From Planctomycetota bacterium (GTDB taxonomy: Bacteria > Planctomycetota > Phycisphaerae > UBA1845), in the NCBI GenBank assembly GCA_024278775.1, contig JAJRSP010000239.1, positions 1-24,902 on the forward strand: 24,902 bases of DNA. The letters are read 5' to 3'. The translations under genes were made by a program, and so were the position numbers. Shown here piece after piece: positions 7,531 through 15,404 of the stretch (position 1 is its first letter; each line of letters opens with the position of its first letter). The notes under the pieces are model-generated. The model was not told the DNA's origin and made no database searches. It was given only the letters and a program-made list of their open reading frames with translations.

Positions 7531-8319
7531 TTGAAGAAGGTTTTCGGATTAGGTCTCTTGAGCACACCGCCCATTGTGAGCATTGTCGTCCCGACGTTCA
7601 ACCGCGTCGAGCGCCTGCGAAAATGTGTGGATGCAATTCGCCGCCATGTCGCGTGTTCGCGTGAGATCATCGTGGTCGACGGCGGCTCGGACGACGGCTC
7701 TCGCGACTGGCTCGGGCACCAGACGGACATTCGTGCGATCCTGGAGCAAGAGCGAGAGGGTGCGGTTCGGGCGTTCAACAAGGGCTTTCGGGCGGCCACC
7801 GCAGAGTATGTGATGTGGCTCAATGATGACGCGCAACTCCTGCCCGGCTCGGTCGCGGCGGCCATCGAGATGATCGAACGCCCCGACCTGACCGATGTGG
7901 GGATGGTCGCCTTTTACCACAACTGGCACCATGAGCGGAACGTGCTCGATCGCGTGGAGCACGACGGTGAGATGTTTGAGCTTTGCCACGTTCGCGGCTA
8001 CCCCTACGCGAACTTCGGCTTGCTCCGCCGCACGCTTCTTGAACGTGTCGGTTTCGCCGATGAGCGGTTTTATTTTTTCGGGTTCGATCCGGATTTGTCC
8101 CTGAAAATACAGATCGACGAGGGGCTCAAGGTGATCGGCTGCCGCCGCGCATTCGTCCGGCACGAGGAGCACCACGACGAACGTAAACTGAGTGATCTCG
8201 CCACGGGAGCAGCGGACAACCAAAGACTATTTGCCAAGTGGAACCTGCCCGAGTCGGGAGGTTACGCCGATCCGGCACCGGCCTACCGAACGATGTTGGA
8301 ACAACGCGGGGTTCTGTAG
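7531..8319 (+). CDS. Glycosyltransferase family 2
   Basis: GT-A fold enzyme that moves a sugar from a nucleotide-sugar to an acceptor, probably for cell-surface glycan. From TTG 7531 it has 262 residues: VSIVVPTFNR opens the nucleotide-binding fold, VVDGGSDDGS is the first acidic motif, and WLNDDAQLLPG (Asp99-Asp100) is the DxD-like metal site. The acceptor region ends with an RHEEHHDE stretch. No membrane helix is seen, so it is probably cytoplasmic or peripheral. The start is uncertain: TTG 7558 and GTG 7576 are also in frame directly before the conserved VSIVVPT strand, and none has a convincing Shine-Dalgarno. Donor and acceptor cannot be told from sequence. No other glycan genes are adjacent. 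Confidence 0.85.
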   Translation: MKKVFGLGLLSTPPIVSIVVPTFNRVERLRKCVDAIRRHVACSREIIVVDGGSDDGSRDWLGHQTDIRAILEQEREGAVRAFNKGFRAATAEYVMWLNDDAQLLPGSVAAAIEMIERPDLTDVGMVAFYHNWHHERNVLDRVEHDGEMFELCHVRGYPYANFGLLRRTLLERVGFADERFYFFGFDPDLSLKIQIDEGLKVIGCRRAFVRHEEHHDERKLSDLATGAADNQRLFAKWNLPESGGYADPAPAYRTMLEQRGVL

Positions 8320-8382
8320 CCGGTGGGTGGTTCGCACTGACGTGGGTTTGATACCCCTCGATGGGGATCGGAATCATCCGTG

Positions 8383-8613
8383 TTACTCGGTGTCGTCCTC
8401 GTATTCTTCCGGGTAGTCATCCACCGGCATGAGCCACAGATGCACCAGATAGGCCAAGAGGATCGTGCTGATGATGGAGCCGCCGTAATCGGCCGGTATC
8501 ATCTTCTCGTAGGAGCTAAACGTGAGTACCGCCCACCACGTGCCCACCACGAGCAGAATGACCACGGCCAGCGTCTTGAAGAACAGACTCGGGATGAAGG
8601 GCAGCTTGCTCAT
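8383..8613 (-). CDS. Small two-helix membrane protein
   Basis: Unrecognised 76-residue protein. From ATG 8613 (MSKLPFIPSLFFKTLAVV...) it has one hydrophobic helix (about 9-30, ending GTWWAVLTF), a short polar loop with YEKMIPADYGG, a second helix (about 42-60, STILLAYLVHLWLM), and an acidic tail (DDYPEEYEDDTE). It is probably an inner-membrane protein. The frame extends 15 codons upstream, but that part is polar and the helix-proximal Met is preferred. It lies 182 bases beyond the copper ATPase stop on the same strand with a hairpin between, so it may or may not share a transcript. No function is proposed. Confidence 0.6.
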   Translation of the reverse strand: MSKLPFIPSLFFKTLAVVILLVVGTWWAVLTFSSYEKMIPADYGGSIISTILLAYLVHLWLMPVDDYPEEYEDDTE

Positions 8614-8655
8614 GGTTCGATCCGTTTCCAACTGCGACGCTGATCCATGCCAATT

Positions 8656-8698
8656 CACCGAGCGCCGCCGAGACCCCTCACGTCGGTCGGTCTCGGTG
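8656..8698. other. Alternative hairpins between copper ATPase and small membrane gene
   Basis: CCGAGACC (8668-8675) pairs perfectly with GGTCTCGG (8689-8696). CACCGAG (8656-8662) can instead pair with CTCGGTG (8692-8698). The two pairings compete for the same right arm. No T-run follows on the minus strand, so it is not a classical terminator; processing or attenuation is possible. Confidence 0.4.
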
Positions 8699-8795
8699 AC
8701 ATCGCCGCACGATGGCCGTCAGCATAACGCAAAGGCCCCGTCACACGCAACCGCGATGCGGAGGCTATGGGACGTGATGGGTCAAAACTTGTTGA

Positions 8796-11069
8796 TCAAC
8801 GACCGATTCGGCGACGAAGCCGGAGCGAATTCAACACGACGCTGATCGAGGAGAACATCATCGCTGCGGCGGCTATTCCCGGACTGATGCGGCCCGTAGC
8901 CGCGAGCGGGATCGCGATGGCGTTGTAGAAAAATGCCCAAAAAAGGTTTTGCTTGATAATTCTTACGGCCCGACGCGCTAAGCGTATGGAGTCCGCGATG
9001 CCGCCCAGTCGCTCATGGAGAAAGGTGACGTCAGCCGTTTCCGTGGCGACGTCTGTGGCCGAGGCGAACGTCATGCCCACGTCGGCGGCGGCCAGCGCGG
9101 GAGCATCGTTGATCCCGTCACCTACGAATGCGACGCGGATTCCGGCTTCCTTGCGTCGCGTGACCTCGGACAGCTTTTCCGCCGGGCTCAGTTCAGCGTA
9201 CACATCCTCGATGCCGAGCGCTGCGGCGATGTGTCTGGCCGTGGACTCGTGATCTCCAGTGAGCATGGCCACGCCGATGCCGAGCCGTCGCAGCTCATCG
9301 ATGGCGGTGCGGGCGTCCGGTCGAAGCTGATCTTTGAGGTGGACCTCTCCGAGGTAATTGCCGCCGCTAGCCACATACACTCGGGTGGCTGCCGCGGTGT
9401 CATCGTCGGTGTTCGTTTCGGCGGGTAGGGCGATGCCGAGACCACTGAGAAAAGCGGCGCTGCCCACATGCACGTTCGTTTGTTCGATGATGGTTTCCAC
9501 ACCACGACCGGGATGGTTTGTAAAGGCGTCGGGGTCGGACAGGGGTAGGTGTCGCGAGGCGGCCGCTGCCACCAGCGCCTGGGCCAGAGGATGCTGCGCG
9601 AACTGTTCGGCCGAGGCCGCGAGACGCAGTAAATCGTTCTCACTCGTCGCTTGATCTTGTCCCGGTGCCACCGCGACGGCCGTAACCACAGGCGAACCGA
9701 TCGTGAGCGTGCCGGTTTTATCGAGCAGGACTTCGCGAATCCCGCCGGCCGCTTCGAGCGATGCCGCGTCGCGAACGAGAATGCCGTCCAGCGCCGCTGA
9801 CCCCGTGGCGACGAGCACGGCCGTGGGCGTGGCAAGCCCCATCGCGCAGGGGCAGGCTATGACGAGCACGGCCACCGCACGCACCATCGCCACCGACCAT
9901 CCGAGCTGCGTCGCCAGCGCCGTGCCGACCAGCGTGATGAATGCCAGCCCCACCACAATCGGTACGAAGACGCCGGCCACACGATCCGCGAGGCGTTGCA
10001 TTCGGGTTTTACCGCTCTGTGCCTCCTCAACGGCACGCAGTATGCGACCCACGGCGGAGTCGGCACCCACGCGAGTCGCCTCGATGGTGATTAACCCGTC
10101 ATGCACGACGCAGCCGGCCTGGACGCTGTCGCCCACCGACCGATGCCGGGGGATTGATTCGCCCGTGACGGCACTTTCATCGATGGACGCTTCGCCTTCG
10201 GTGATGGTGCCGTCGACGGGGATGATCGTGTCCTGGGCCGCGCGAATCCGATCGCCGCGTTGAATCCGATCGACAGGCGTCTCGCGGATGCCTTCGGGCG
10301 TAACAAGCTGCGCAGTAGCGGGCATGCGTCGAGCGAGCGCCGCCACCGCACCGGATGCTTCTCGTTTCGCACGCATTTCGAGGTAGCGTCCGAGGTTGAT
10401 AAAGGCCAGAATCATCGCGATGGCGTGAAAATGTGTGGCGTCGGCGCGGGCCAGAATCAGTGCGACGATGCTTGCCACGTATGACACGGACACCCCGACG
10501 GCGATGAGCAGATCCATGTTGGGGGTGCGGTGGATGAGGGCCTGCAACCCACCGACCAGTATGGGGGCACCAGCCGCCGAAAACACCAGCATAGTACAGA
10601 GCAGCGCCTCGATGCCGATCGACCAAAGAGCGCTTCCGTGACCTGATCCGCGAAGCGAAGGTGCGAGCCAGTGAATCGCGAGGATGGGAAAAGCTAAACC
10701 CAGCGCGTGTACAAAGGTTTGACGGTGCTGTTGGAGCTTGGCGTCTTGCGTTTGCGCTAATCCATGAGTCACTGAGGCGTTTCCGTGATGTGCCACGGCA
10801 TCGTAGCCGGCGTCTCGGACTGCACGCACGAGATCAGCGTGGCTGGCGCGTTGCGGTGTCCATTCCACCGTGGCGATTTCTGTTGTCAGATTGACCTGGG
10901 CGCTGGTGACGCCTTCTACGGACTCCAGCGCACGCTCGACGCGGGCCACGCAGCTTCCGCACGTCATGCCCTCGATGCGTAGTCGGTCGGTCTGGTTTTC
11001 TGCACGTGACGTGGAGACGTCGCCATGGGAAGAGGTGGCACTAGACACTGGTGGAAAAACCCGTGACAT
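8796..11069 (-). CDS. Copper-translocating P-type ATPase (P1B-1)
   Basis: Membrane pump of 757 residues that exports Cu(I) using ATP. Domains in order: one N-terminal metal-binding domain with GMTCGSC (Cys37, Cys40); membrane helices; actuator domain with TGES (302-305); CPC metal site in the sixth helix (Cys406, Cys408); phosphorylation motif DKTGT with Asp450; His-Pro of the nucleotide domain (493-494); hinge GDGINDAP (650-657); final helices with FYN (714-716) and MFSS (738-741). The CPC, YN and MxxSS residues together are the copper signature, as opposed to zinc or cobalt. Its start overlaps the 3' end of the chaperone gene by 29 bases in a different frame, which suggests translational coupling. 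The ATG at 11069 is followed by a ~28-residue polar leader before the metal-binding domain, so a slightly later start is possible. Confidence 0.95.
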   Translation of the reverse strand: MSRVFPPVSSATSSHGDVSTSRAENQTDRLRIEGMTCGSCVARVERALESVEGVTSAQVNLTTEIATVEWTPQRASHADLVRAVRDAGYDAVAHHGNASVTHGLAQTQDAKLQQHRQTFVHALGLAFPILAIHWLAPSLRGSGHGSALWSIGIEALLCTMLVFSAAGAPILVGGLQALIHRTPNMDLLIAVGVSVSYVASIVALILARADATHFHAIAMILAFINLGRYLEMRAKREASGAVAALARRMPATAQLVTPEGIRETPVDRIQRGDRIRAAQDTIIPVDGTITEGEASIDESAVTGESIPRHRSVGDSVQAGCVVHDGLITIEATRVGADSAVGRILRAVEEAQSGKTRMQRLADRVAGVFVPIVVGLAFITLVGTALATQLGWSVAMVRAVAVLVIACPCAMGLATPTAVLVATGSAALDGILVRDAASLEAAGGIREVLLDKTGTLTIGSPVVTAVAVAPGQDQATSENDLLRLAASAEQFAQHPLAQALVAAAASRHLPLSDPDAFTNHPGRGVETIIEQTNVHVGSAAFLSGLGIALPAETNTDDDTAAATRVYVASGGNYLGEVHLKDQLRPDARTAIDELRRLGIGVAMLTGDHESTARHIAAALGIEDVYAELSPAEKLSEVTRRKEAGIRVAFVGDGINDAPALAAADVGMTFASATDVATETADVTFLHERLGGIADSIRLARRAVRIIKQNLFWAFFYNAIAIPLAATGRISPGIAAAAMMFSSISVVLNSLRLRRRIGR

Positions 11070-11262
11070 CGAATGCGCCGGCGTTGCGTATGGCCGCGAT
11101 TACGCTGGCCCTGGAACAGGTCGATTCGTCGAAAGTGACCGACGCCGAGCCTAACTCGACCGCGCTTTGAGACACGCCCGATACCGCAGCCAGTGCGTCG
11201 CGGAGAGACTCCACGCAGTGCTCGCAGTTCATTCCGCTGATCGTGAATTGCAATTTTGTCAT
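11041..11262 (-). CDS. copZ: Copper chaperone, CopZ-like HMA domain
   Basis: A 73-residue cytoplasmic metallochaperone expected to deliver Cu(I) to the adjacent ATPase. It is a single heavy-metal-associated domain with GMNCEHC near the N-terminus (Cys13, Cys16), plus the beta-alpha-beta pattern VESLRDALAAVSGV and a second half with VIAAIRNAGAFDV. The start is ATG 11262, with GAGAAG upstream; a TTG three codons earlier is less likely. It overlaps the ATPase gene start by 29 bases and follows a strong promoter. The family is clear; the partner is inferred from the operon. Confidence 0.88.
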   Translation of the reverse strand: MTKLQFTISGMNCEHCVESLRDALAAVSGVSQSAVELGSASVTFDESTCSRASVIAAIRNAGAFDVTGFSTSV

Positions 11263-11301
11263 GCCAGACAACTTCTCATTTTTGAGACTAAGGTCCGGCC
11301 G

Positions 11302-11330
11302 ATTGTAACGCGCGATGAGTTGTGGTCCAA
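11302..11330 (-). promoter_or_regulatory. Sigma-70-type promoter of the copper operon
   Basis: On the minus strand, TTGGAC (-35, bases 11330-11325) and TACAAT (-10, bases 11307-11302) are spaced by exactly 17 bases. The predicted start of transcription is about 11295, giving a leader of about 33 bases to the ATG of the chaperone. The normal spacer argues against a CueR/MerR-type distorted promoter, which needs 19-20 bases, and no CueR dyad is seen. A direct repeat GGAACAAC x2 (11351-11366) lies about 20 bases upstream of the -35. Confidence 0.7.
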
Positions 11331-11474
11331 GTGCGTATGCCGGCCAAAACGGAACAACGGAACAACAGAGGCACTGCGATTAGTGGCAAATCCCCCAGAA
11401 CGCCTCAGGCTGGTGTGCCAATAGACGCACTCGGCCTGGCTGGCGTTCCACGACCTCGGAGATGTGGCACAGAT

Positions 11475-11563
11475 CACATCACGCGAGTTTGGGACTGTTG
11501 ATTCCGCCGGGCTATTGTGGGGTTGTTTTTACCGGATCCTTGCCTGATTCTAAGTGATGACAT
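11475..11563 (-). CDS. Possible 29-residue basic small protein or leader peptide
   Basis: ATG 11563 is preceded by AGGAG nine bases upstream (a good Shine-Dalgarno) and reads MSSLRIRQGSGKNNPT... for 29 codons to TGA at 11475-11477. It contains five Arg and one Lys and is otherwise polar. Two stable hairpins (11597-11615, 11619-11639) lie just upstream on its transcript. It is upstream of the copper operon on the same strand. It resembles no family known to me. Short ORFs arise by chance, so support rests on the ribosome site and the leader structure. Confidence 0.3.
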
Positions 11564-11596
11564 TGGGGATACTCCTAGGTTTTTATGAGTTTTCAG

Positions 11597-11925
11597 GACA
11601 TTGCCTGTGAATGTCAGGTTTGGCATTGAGATTGCCAAAGACCGTAGCGTCGGGGGCAGCCGGGCTTGTATCTGCTGCCCTGTCTGGCAGGGTCGGACTT
11701 GCTATTATGCCTGGGCGGGTGTTTTTTGGGTATTAGCTGAAGTGTCCCTGTCGTTTTTGTCCTTTTGAGTGTTTACGGTCGCCATCGCGGTGGCCTTTGC
11801 GCGAGCGAGACCAGATTTACCCGGGCTCTTCCCAGACTCTCCTTTCTCCGGCCCGAACACAGGGGGAGCCCGGCTGGTCTTGCGATTCTCGGGCGCTCTG
11901 CTCCCTACGTCCCGTGTGTCGCCCG
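11597..11925. other. Hairpin-rich intergenic region, possible structured RNA
   Basis: No protein gene is credible here. Inverted repeats occur in series. GACATT/AATGTC (11597-11615, 7-base loop) is followed by TTTGGCA/TGCCAAA (11619-11639, 7-base loop) and GGGCAGC/GCTGCCC (11654-11680). The last competes with CTGCC/GGCAG (11675-11690). Next is a long stem of AGACCAG plus CCGGGCTC (11808-11828) pairing with the continuous GAGCCCGG-CTGGTCT (11866-11880), with one 6-base bulge. CGGGCG/CGCCCG (11890-11925) closes the series. The strand is unknown. Motifs of RNase P RNA, tmRNA, SRP RNA or a tRNA were looked for and not found. It could be an ncRNA, a nadE leader on the plus strand, or a leader for the small ORF on the minus strand. 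Confidence 0.4.
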
Positions 11926-12087
11926 TGCGGCCGTTCTGCGCTGCCTACTGGCTTAGGACGGGGTTGTAGATAGGTCTTGCGTCGATTCCCGGCACACGCG
12001 GCGTGAAGATGCGAGTGATCTCCGTTTCGAGTAGACTCCCCCCTCTCAGGTTAAACGTGGGTTTTTCGAGCCGGAGGTGCCTAGCTG

Positions 12088-13743
12088 GTGCGTGTTGCAC
12101 TCATCCAGATCAATCCGACCGTCGGTGATATCGATGGGAACGCTAAGCTTATCATCGAGCAAGTAGCCCTCGCCAAGGACGCGGGCGCTGAGTTGGTGGT
12201 GACTCCCGAGCTGGCCATCTTCGGCTATCCGCCCAAAGATTTGCTTCGTCGAGCGGATCTGGTGGAGCGGAATGAGTCCGCGTTGCAGCGCATCGCGACG
12301 GGCTGCGTGGGCGTCACGGCGGTGGTCGGCTACGTCCGGCGGGGGGATGCCGACCGCGGGCACGGTATTTTCAACGCGGCCGCGATCCTTCAAGACGGGC
12401 AGGTCGTCGCGAGTTATAGCAAACAGTTGCTACCCACCTATGACGTGTTTGACGAATCTCGTTACTTCGACGCCGGGTCGGATGTGTGCGTCGTGGATAT
12501 ACCCACCGCTTCCGGCGTGGTGCGAACCGGAATGACGATTTGTGAGGACCTTTGGAACGACGAGCAGTTCGGAGGCCGCACGGTCTACGGTGTTGATCCG
12601 ATCTCTCGAACGGTTGGTGCCGGGGCCGAGGTGGTCGTAAATCTTTCCGCGTCGCCGTTTCGTGTAGGGGTTCAGGCACGTCGAGAGGCGTTGTTCATAC
12701 GGCAGGTGAAGCGGCATCGGGTGCCGCTGGTCTATGTCAATCAAGCGTCAGCCAATGATGATCTCATTTTCGACGGTGCCAGTCTCGTGCTCGATGCGCA
12801 GGGCGAGGTCGTCTCGCGCGCCCGGGCGTTTGAGGTGGAGACGGTTCTCGTGGACGTTTCTCCGACGACGGATGGGGCGACGGTGAACCCTTACCCCGAT
12901 CGCGTGTCTAGTGTTCGGCAGGCGTTGGTTCTTGGTATTCGGGACTATCTGCGAAAGACATCCTTTGATGAGGTGGTCGTGGGGCTGTCGGGTGGTATTG
13001 ACTCGGCCCTGACCGTAGCTCTGGCGGTGGAGGCGCTCGGCCCGGCTCAAGTGCATGCGGTGGCGTTGCCATCGCGTTTTAGCAGTGACCATAGCCTCTC
13101 AGATGCGGAGGCGCTCGCGGAGCGTTTTGGTGTGGAGCTACGGCGGGTGCCGATTGAGCCGATGCATGCGGCCACGGAGGCGGCGCTGGAGCCGATCTTC
13201 GCTGGTGCAGCGCCGGGCGTGGCCGAAGAGAACATCCAGGCACGCATTCGCGGTGCCGTGTTGATGGCACTCTCCAACAAATTCGGCTGGTTGCTCCTGA
13301 CGACAGGTAACAAGAGCGAGCTGGCTGTCGGCTATTGCACACTATATGGCGATATGTGTGGGGGGTTGGCCGTCCTCAGCGACGTGCCTAAGACCCTTGT
13401 GTATGAACTCGCCCGGCTTATCAACGCCGACGCCGGTTGCGATCTGATTCCGCAACACACGATCGACAAAGCGCCGTCGGCCGAGCTGCGTGAGGGGCAA
13501 ACGGATCAAGATTCGCTTCCGCCGTATGATGTGCTGGACGCGATCGTAGAGGCCTACGTCGAGCGCGATCTGTCGATCGATGCCATCGTCGCGCTGGGCC
13601 ACGACCGAGATGTGGTGGATCGTGTCGCGCGGATGATTGATCGCAGCGAGTACAAGCGGCAGCAGGCGGCCGTGGGTCTGAAAGTCACCAGCCGCGCCTT
13701 CGGTACCGGTCGGCGTATGCCGATCGCCGCCAAGTTTCGCTAG
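12088..13743 (+). CDS. nadE: Glutamine-dependent NAD+ synthetase
   Basis: Cytoplasmic enzyme for the last step of NAD synthesis: deamido-NAD plus glutamine and ATP gives NAD. It has 551 residues. The N-terminal nitrilase-type glutaminase domain shows the triad Glu41 (TPELAIFGYPP), Lys112 (YSKQLLPTYD) and Cys152 (GMTICEDLW). The C-terminal synthetase domain has the ATP-binding loop SGGIDS (301-306) and TGNKSELAVGY. The length is typical for two-domain NadE. Start is GTG 12088, preceded by GGAGG at 12073-12077 with a 10-base gap; the N-terminal MRVALIQINPTVGD matches the family start. The stop codon TAG (13741-13743) is part of a palindromic repeat. It is the only gene on its strand here; the pepD operon converges on it. 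Confidence 0.96.
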   Translation: MRVALIQINPTVGDIDGNAKLIIEQVALAKDAGAELVVTPELAIFGYPPKDLLRRADLVERNESALQRIATGCVGVTAVVGYVRRGDADRGHGIFNAAAILQDGQVVASYSKQLLPTYDVFDESRYFDAGSDVCVVDIPTASGVVRTGMTICEDLWNDEQFGGRTVYGVDPISRTVGAGAEVVVNLSASPFRVGVQARREALFIRQVKRHRVPLVYVNQASANDDLIFDGASLVLDAQGEVVSRARAFEVETVLVDVSPTTDGATVNPYPDRVSSVRQALVLGIRDYLRKTSFDEVVVGLSGGIDSALTVALAVEALGPAQVHAVALPSRFSSDHSLSDAEALAERFGVELRRVPIEPMHAATEAALEPIFAGAAPGVAEENIQARIRGAVLMALSNKFGWLLLTTGNKSELAVGYCTLYGDMCGGLAVLSDVPKTLVYELARLINADAGCDLIPQHTIDKAPSAELREGQTDQDSLPPYDVLDAIVEAYVERDLSIDAIVALGHDRDVVDRVARMIDRSEYKRQQAAVGLKVTSRAFGTGRRMPIAAKFR

Positions 13744-13845
13744 AGCAGTCTCTCTATTTGTGCATCGCTCGACCCCCATCTTTCCCCCCTTGGCAAGGGG
13801 GGATGAAAGGGGGGTTCCGCTACGCAAAAACGGGGAATGCTCTAG
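13740..13845. repeat. 106-bp palindromic element overlapping the nadE stop codon
   Basis: The outer arms CTAGAGCA (13740-13747) and TGCTCTAG (13838-13845) are perfect inverse complements. Internal sequence also pairs imperfectly along its length, and the centre is CCCCCCTT-GGC-AAGGGGGG (13784-13802). The nadE TAG stop lies inside the left arm. Located between convergent nadE and pepD, the GC-rich hairpin could stop transcription from both sides, although no T-run follows. Overall structure is MITE- or REP-like. Confidence 0.75.
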
Positions 13846-13904
13846 TGTTTCGTTATTAGAGATACGGGGGGCGTGGCAATTTCTTTTTGCCGGGACACGG
13901 GAGA

Positions 13905-15383
13905 TCACGTTGCCAGGTCGGCGAGCACCGCCCTGAGCAGCGACCATGACTTCACCACGGATTCCGGGTAGACGCGCTCGTCCGGGCTGTGAGCACCTTC
14001 GATGCGTGGGCCGAACGACACCGTGTCCATCTCTCCGACGAGCTTGCCGATGATGCCGCACTCCAGCCCGGCGTGGATGGCCGCCACCTCCGGTGTGGAG
14101 CCGAACAGCTTTTCATACACCCGACGGGTTGTTGCCAGCAGGGCCGAGTCGATGTTCGGCTCCCAGCCTGGGTACTCATTGTCCGTCGTGACGACCGCGC
14201 CGGCGAGGCGTCCTGCGGCGGCAACTTGAGCAAGCGTGACGCTATTCCAATAGACCGATGAACTTCGCGAAAGGCATCCCACCGCGACTCGTCCCTCGCC
14301 CGTGTTCGGCAAAGTGATCGACATCGTCGAGACATTGTTGGAGGTTTGCACCAATCCCGGTACCGAGGGGTTCGTGCCGAGTACGCCCTGGGGTAGGGCG
14401 GCCCATGCGGCGAGAACGCGCGCTGAGTCTGCCGCGTTCAGTGCGTGCGCAGGCGGTTCTGCGGATCGGACGACGATGGTCGCGTCAGGTTCGCGCGACG
14501 CGTCACGGGCGTCGTTCGCCACCTTTGCGGCCGACTCAGTGAGTGCAGCTGTCATGCCGGTCGGGCCGTAGACGATGGCGTGGGCCTCACGGGGGATGGC
14601 GTTGCGCTTGCTGCCGCCACTCGCCTCCCCGAGTCGAAGCCCATCCACGCCGGACCTGAGCCACACTTGGGTAAGTAGCTTTATCGCGTTGGCCCGGTTC
14701 TCCTGGATATCGCAGCCGGAGTGTCCACCGCGCAATCCGCTCACTAAGATGGCCGCAGTTTCGCCGGTGCCGTCCGTTTGTTCCGGCGTGAGCGTCCAAG
14801 TTAAGTTGGTATCGCAGCCGCCCGCGCAGCCGATGTACAGCGCGTCGTCCTCCTCTGAGTCCAGATTCAACATGCGGCGCCCTTTGAACGACTGTGGTGT
14901 CAGTGCCTTGGCACCAGTCATACCGGCCTCTTCGTCGGTCGTGAGTAGGATTTCCAGAGGTCCGTGAACCACGCTGTCATCCAAGGCCGCCGCCAACGCC
15001 ATGGCCACGCCGATGCCGTTGTCCGCACCGAGCGTCGTGCCACTGCCACGAACGATAGTTTCGCCCGCTGCGTCCGTGTCCAACACGAGGTGAATCCCTT
15101 CGTTGTCGAAGTCGTGCTCCGTGTCGCTGTTTTTTTCGCAGACCATGTCCACATGCGCCTGGAGCACGGTGATGGGGGCGTGTTCATGGCCACTGGAGGC
15201 CGGCACGGTGATCACGAGATTCCCCGCGTCGTCCTCGCAAAAGCTGAGCCCGTGTTCTTTGGCGAGGTCGCGCAGGTGTGCGCGAATTTTTTCCTCATGC
15301 TTGGAGGGCCGAGGTACGGCCGAAAGACCGCGAAAGAGTTTCCAGATGAGTTTCGGTTCGAGCGTCTCCAGTGTAGTGGTCAT
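13905..15383 (-). CDS. pepD: Peptidase D, M20C aminoacyl-histidine dipeptidase
   Basis: Cytoplasmic zinc dipeptidase that splits Xaa-His and other dipeptides. It has 492 residues, the usual length for PepD. Metal and catalytic residues are visible in order: His77 and Asp79 (LQAHVDMV), bridging Asp121 (GADNGIG), catalytic Glu151 and Glu152 (TTDEEAGM) and Asp175 (NLDSEE). The final ligand His is expected in EGAHSPDERV near the C-terminus. The inserted dimerisation or lid domain lies between these halves. ATG 15383 lies 21 bases after the peptidase T stop; together they form the distal part of a three-peptidase operon. There is no signal peptide. Confidence 0.93.
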   Translation of the reverse strand: MTTTLETLEPKLIWKLFRGLSAVPRPSKHEEKIRAHLRDLAKEHGLSFCEDDAGNLVITVPASSGHEHAPITVLQAHVDMVCEKNSDTEHDFDNEGIHLVLDTDAAGETIVRGSGTTLGADNGIGVAMALAAALDDSVVHGPLEILLTTDEEAGMTGAKALTPQSFKGRRMLNLDSEEDDALYIGCAGGCDTNLTWTLTPEQTDGTGETAAILVSGLRGGHSGCDIQENRANAIKLLTQVWLRSGVDGLRLGEASGGSKRNAIPREAHAIVYGPTGMTAALTESAAKVANDARDASREPDATIVVRSAEPPAHALNAADSARVLAAWAALPQGVLGTNPSVPGLVQTSNNVSTMSITLPNTGEGRVAVGCLSRSSSVYWNSVTLAQVAAAGRLAGAVVTTDNEYPGWEPNIDSALLATTRRVYEKLFGSTPEVAAIHAGLECGIIGKLVGEMDTVSFGPRIEGAHSPDERVYPESVVKSWSLLRAVLADLAT

Positions 15384-15404
15384 GAGAGCACCTCTGTTTG
15401 TATG

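Noticed and set aside
7238..7567. 110-codon upstream extension of the split helical gene
   Set aside because: It covers two palindromic repeats, overlaps the glycosyltransferase start, and gives unstructured basic sequence before the signal-like segment.
11765..11969. Two overlapping plus-strand ORFs of about 65 codons
   Set aside because: No ribosome site, no recognisable sequence, and they overlap the strongest RNA hairpin of the region.
11979..12000. TCGATTCCCGGC segment resembling a tRNA T-arm
   Set aside because: The flanking bases do not form the required 5-bp T-stem and no acceptor, D or anticodon arms fit.
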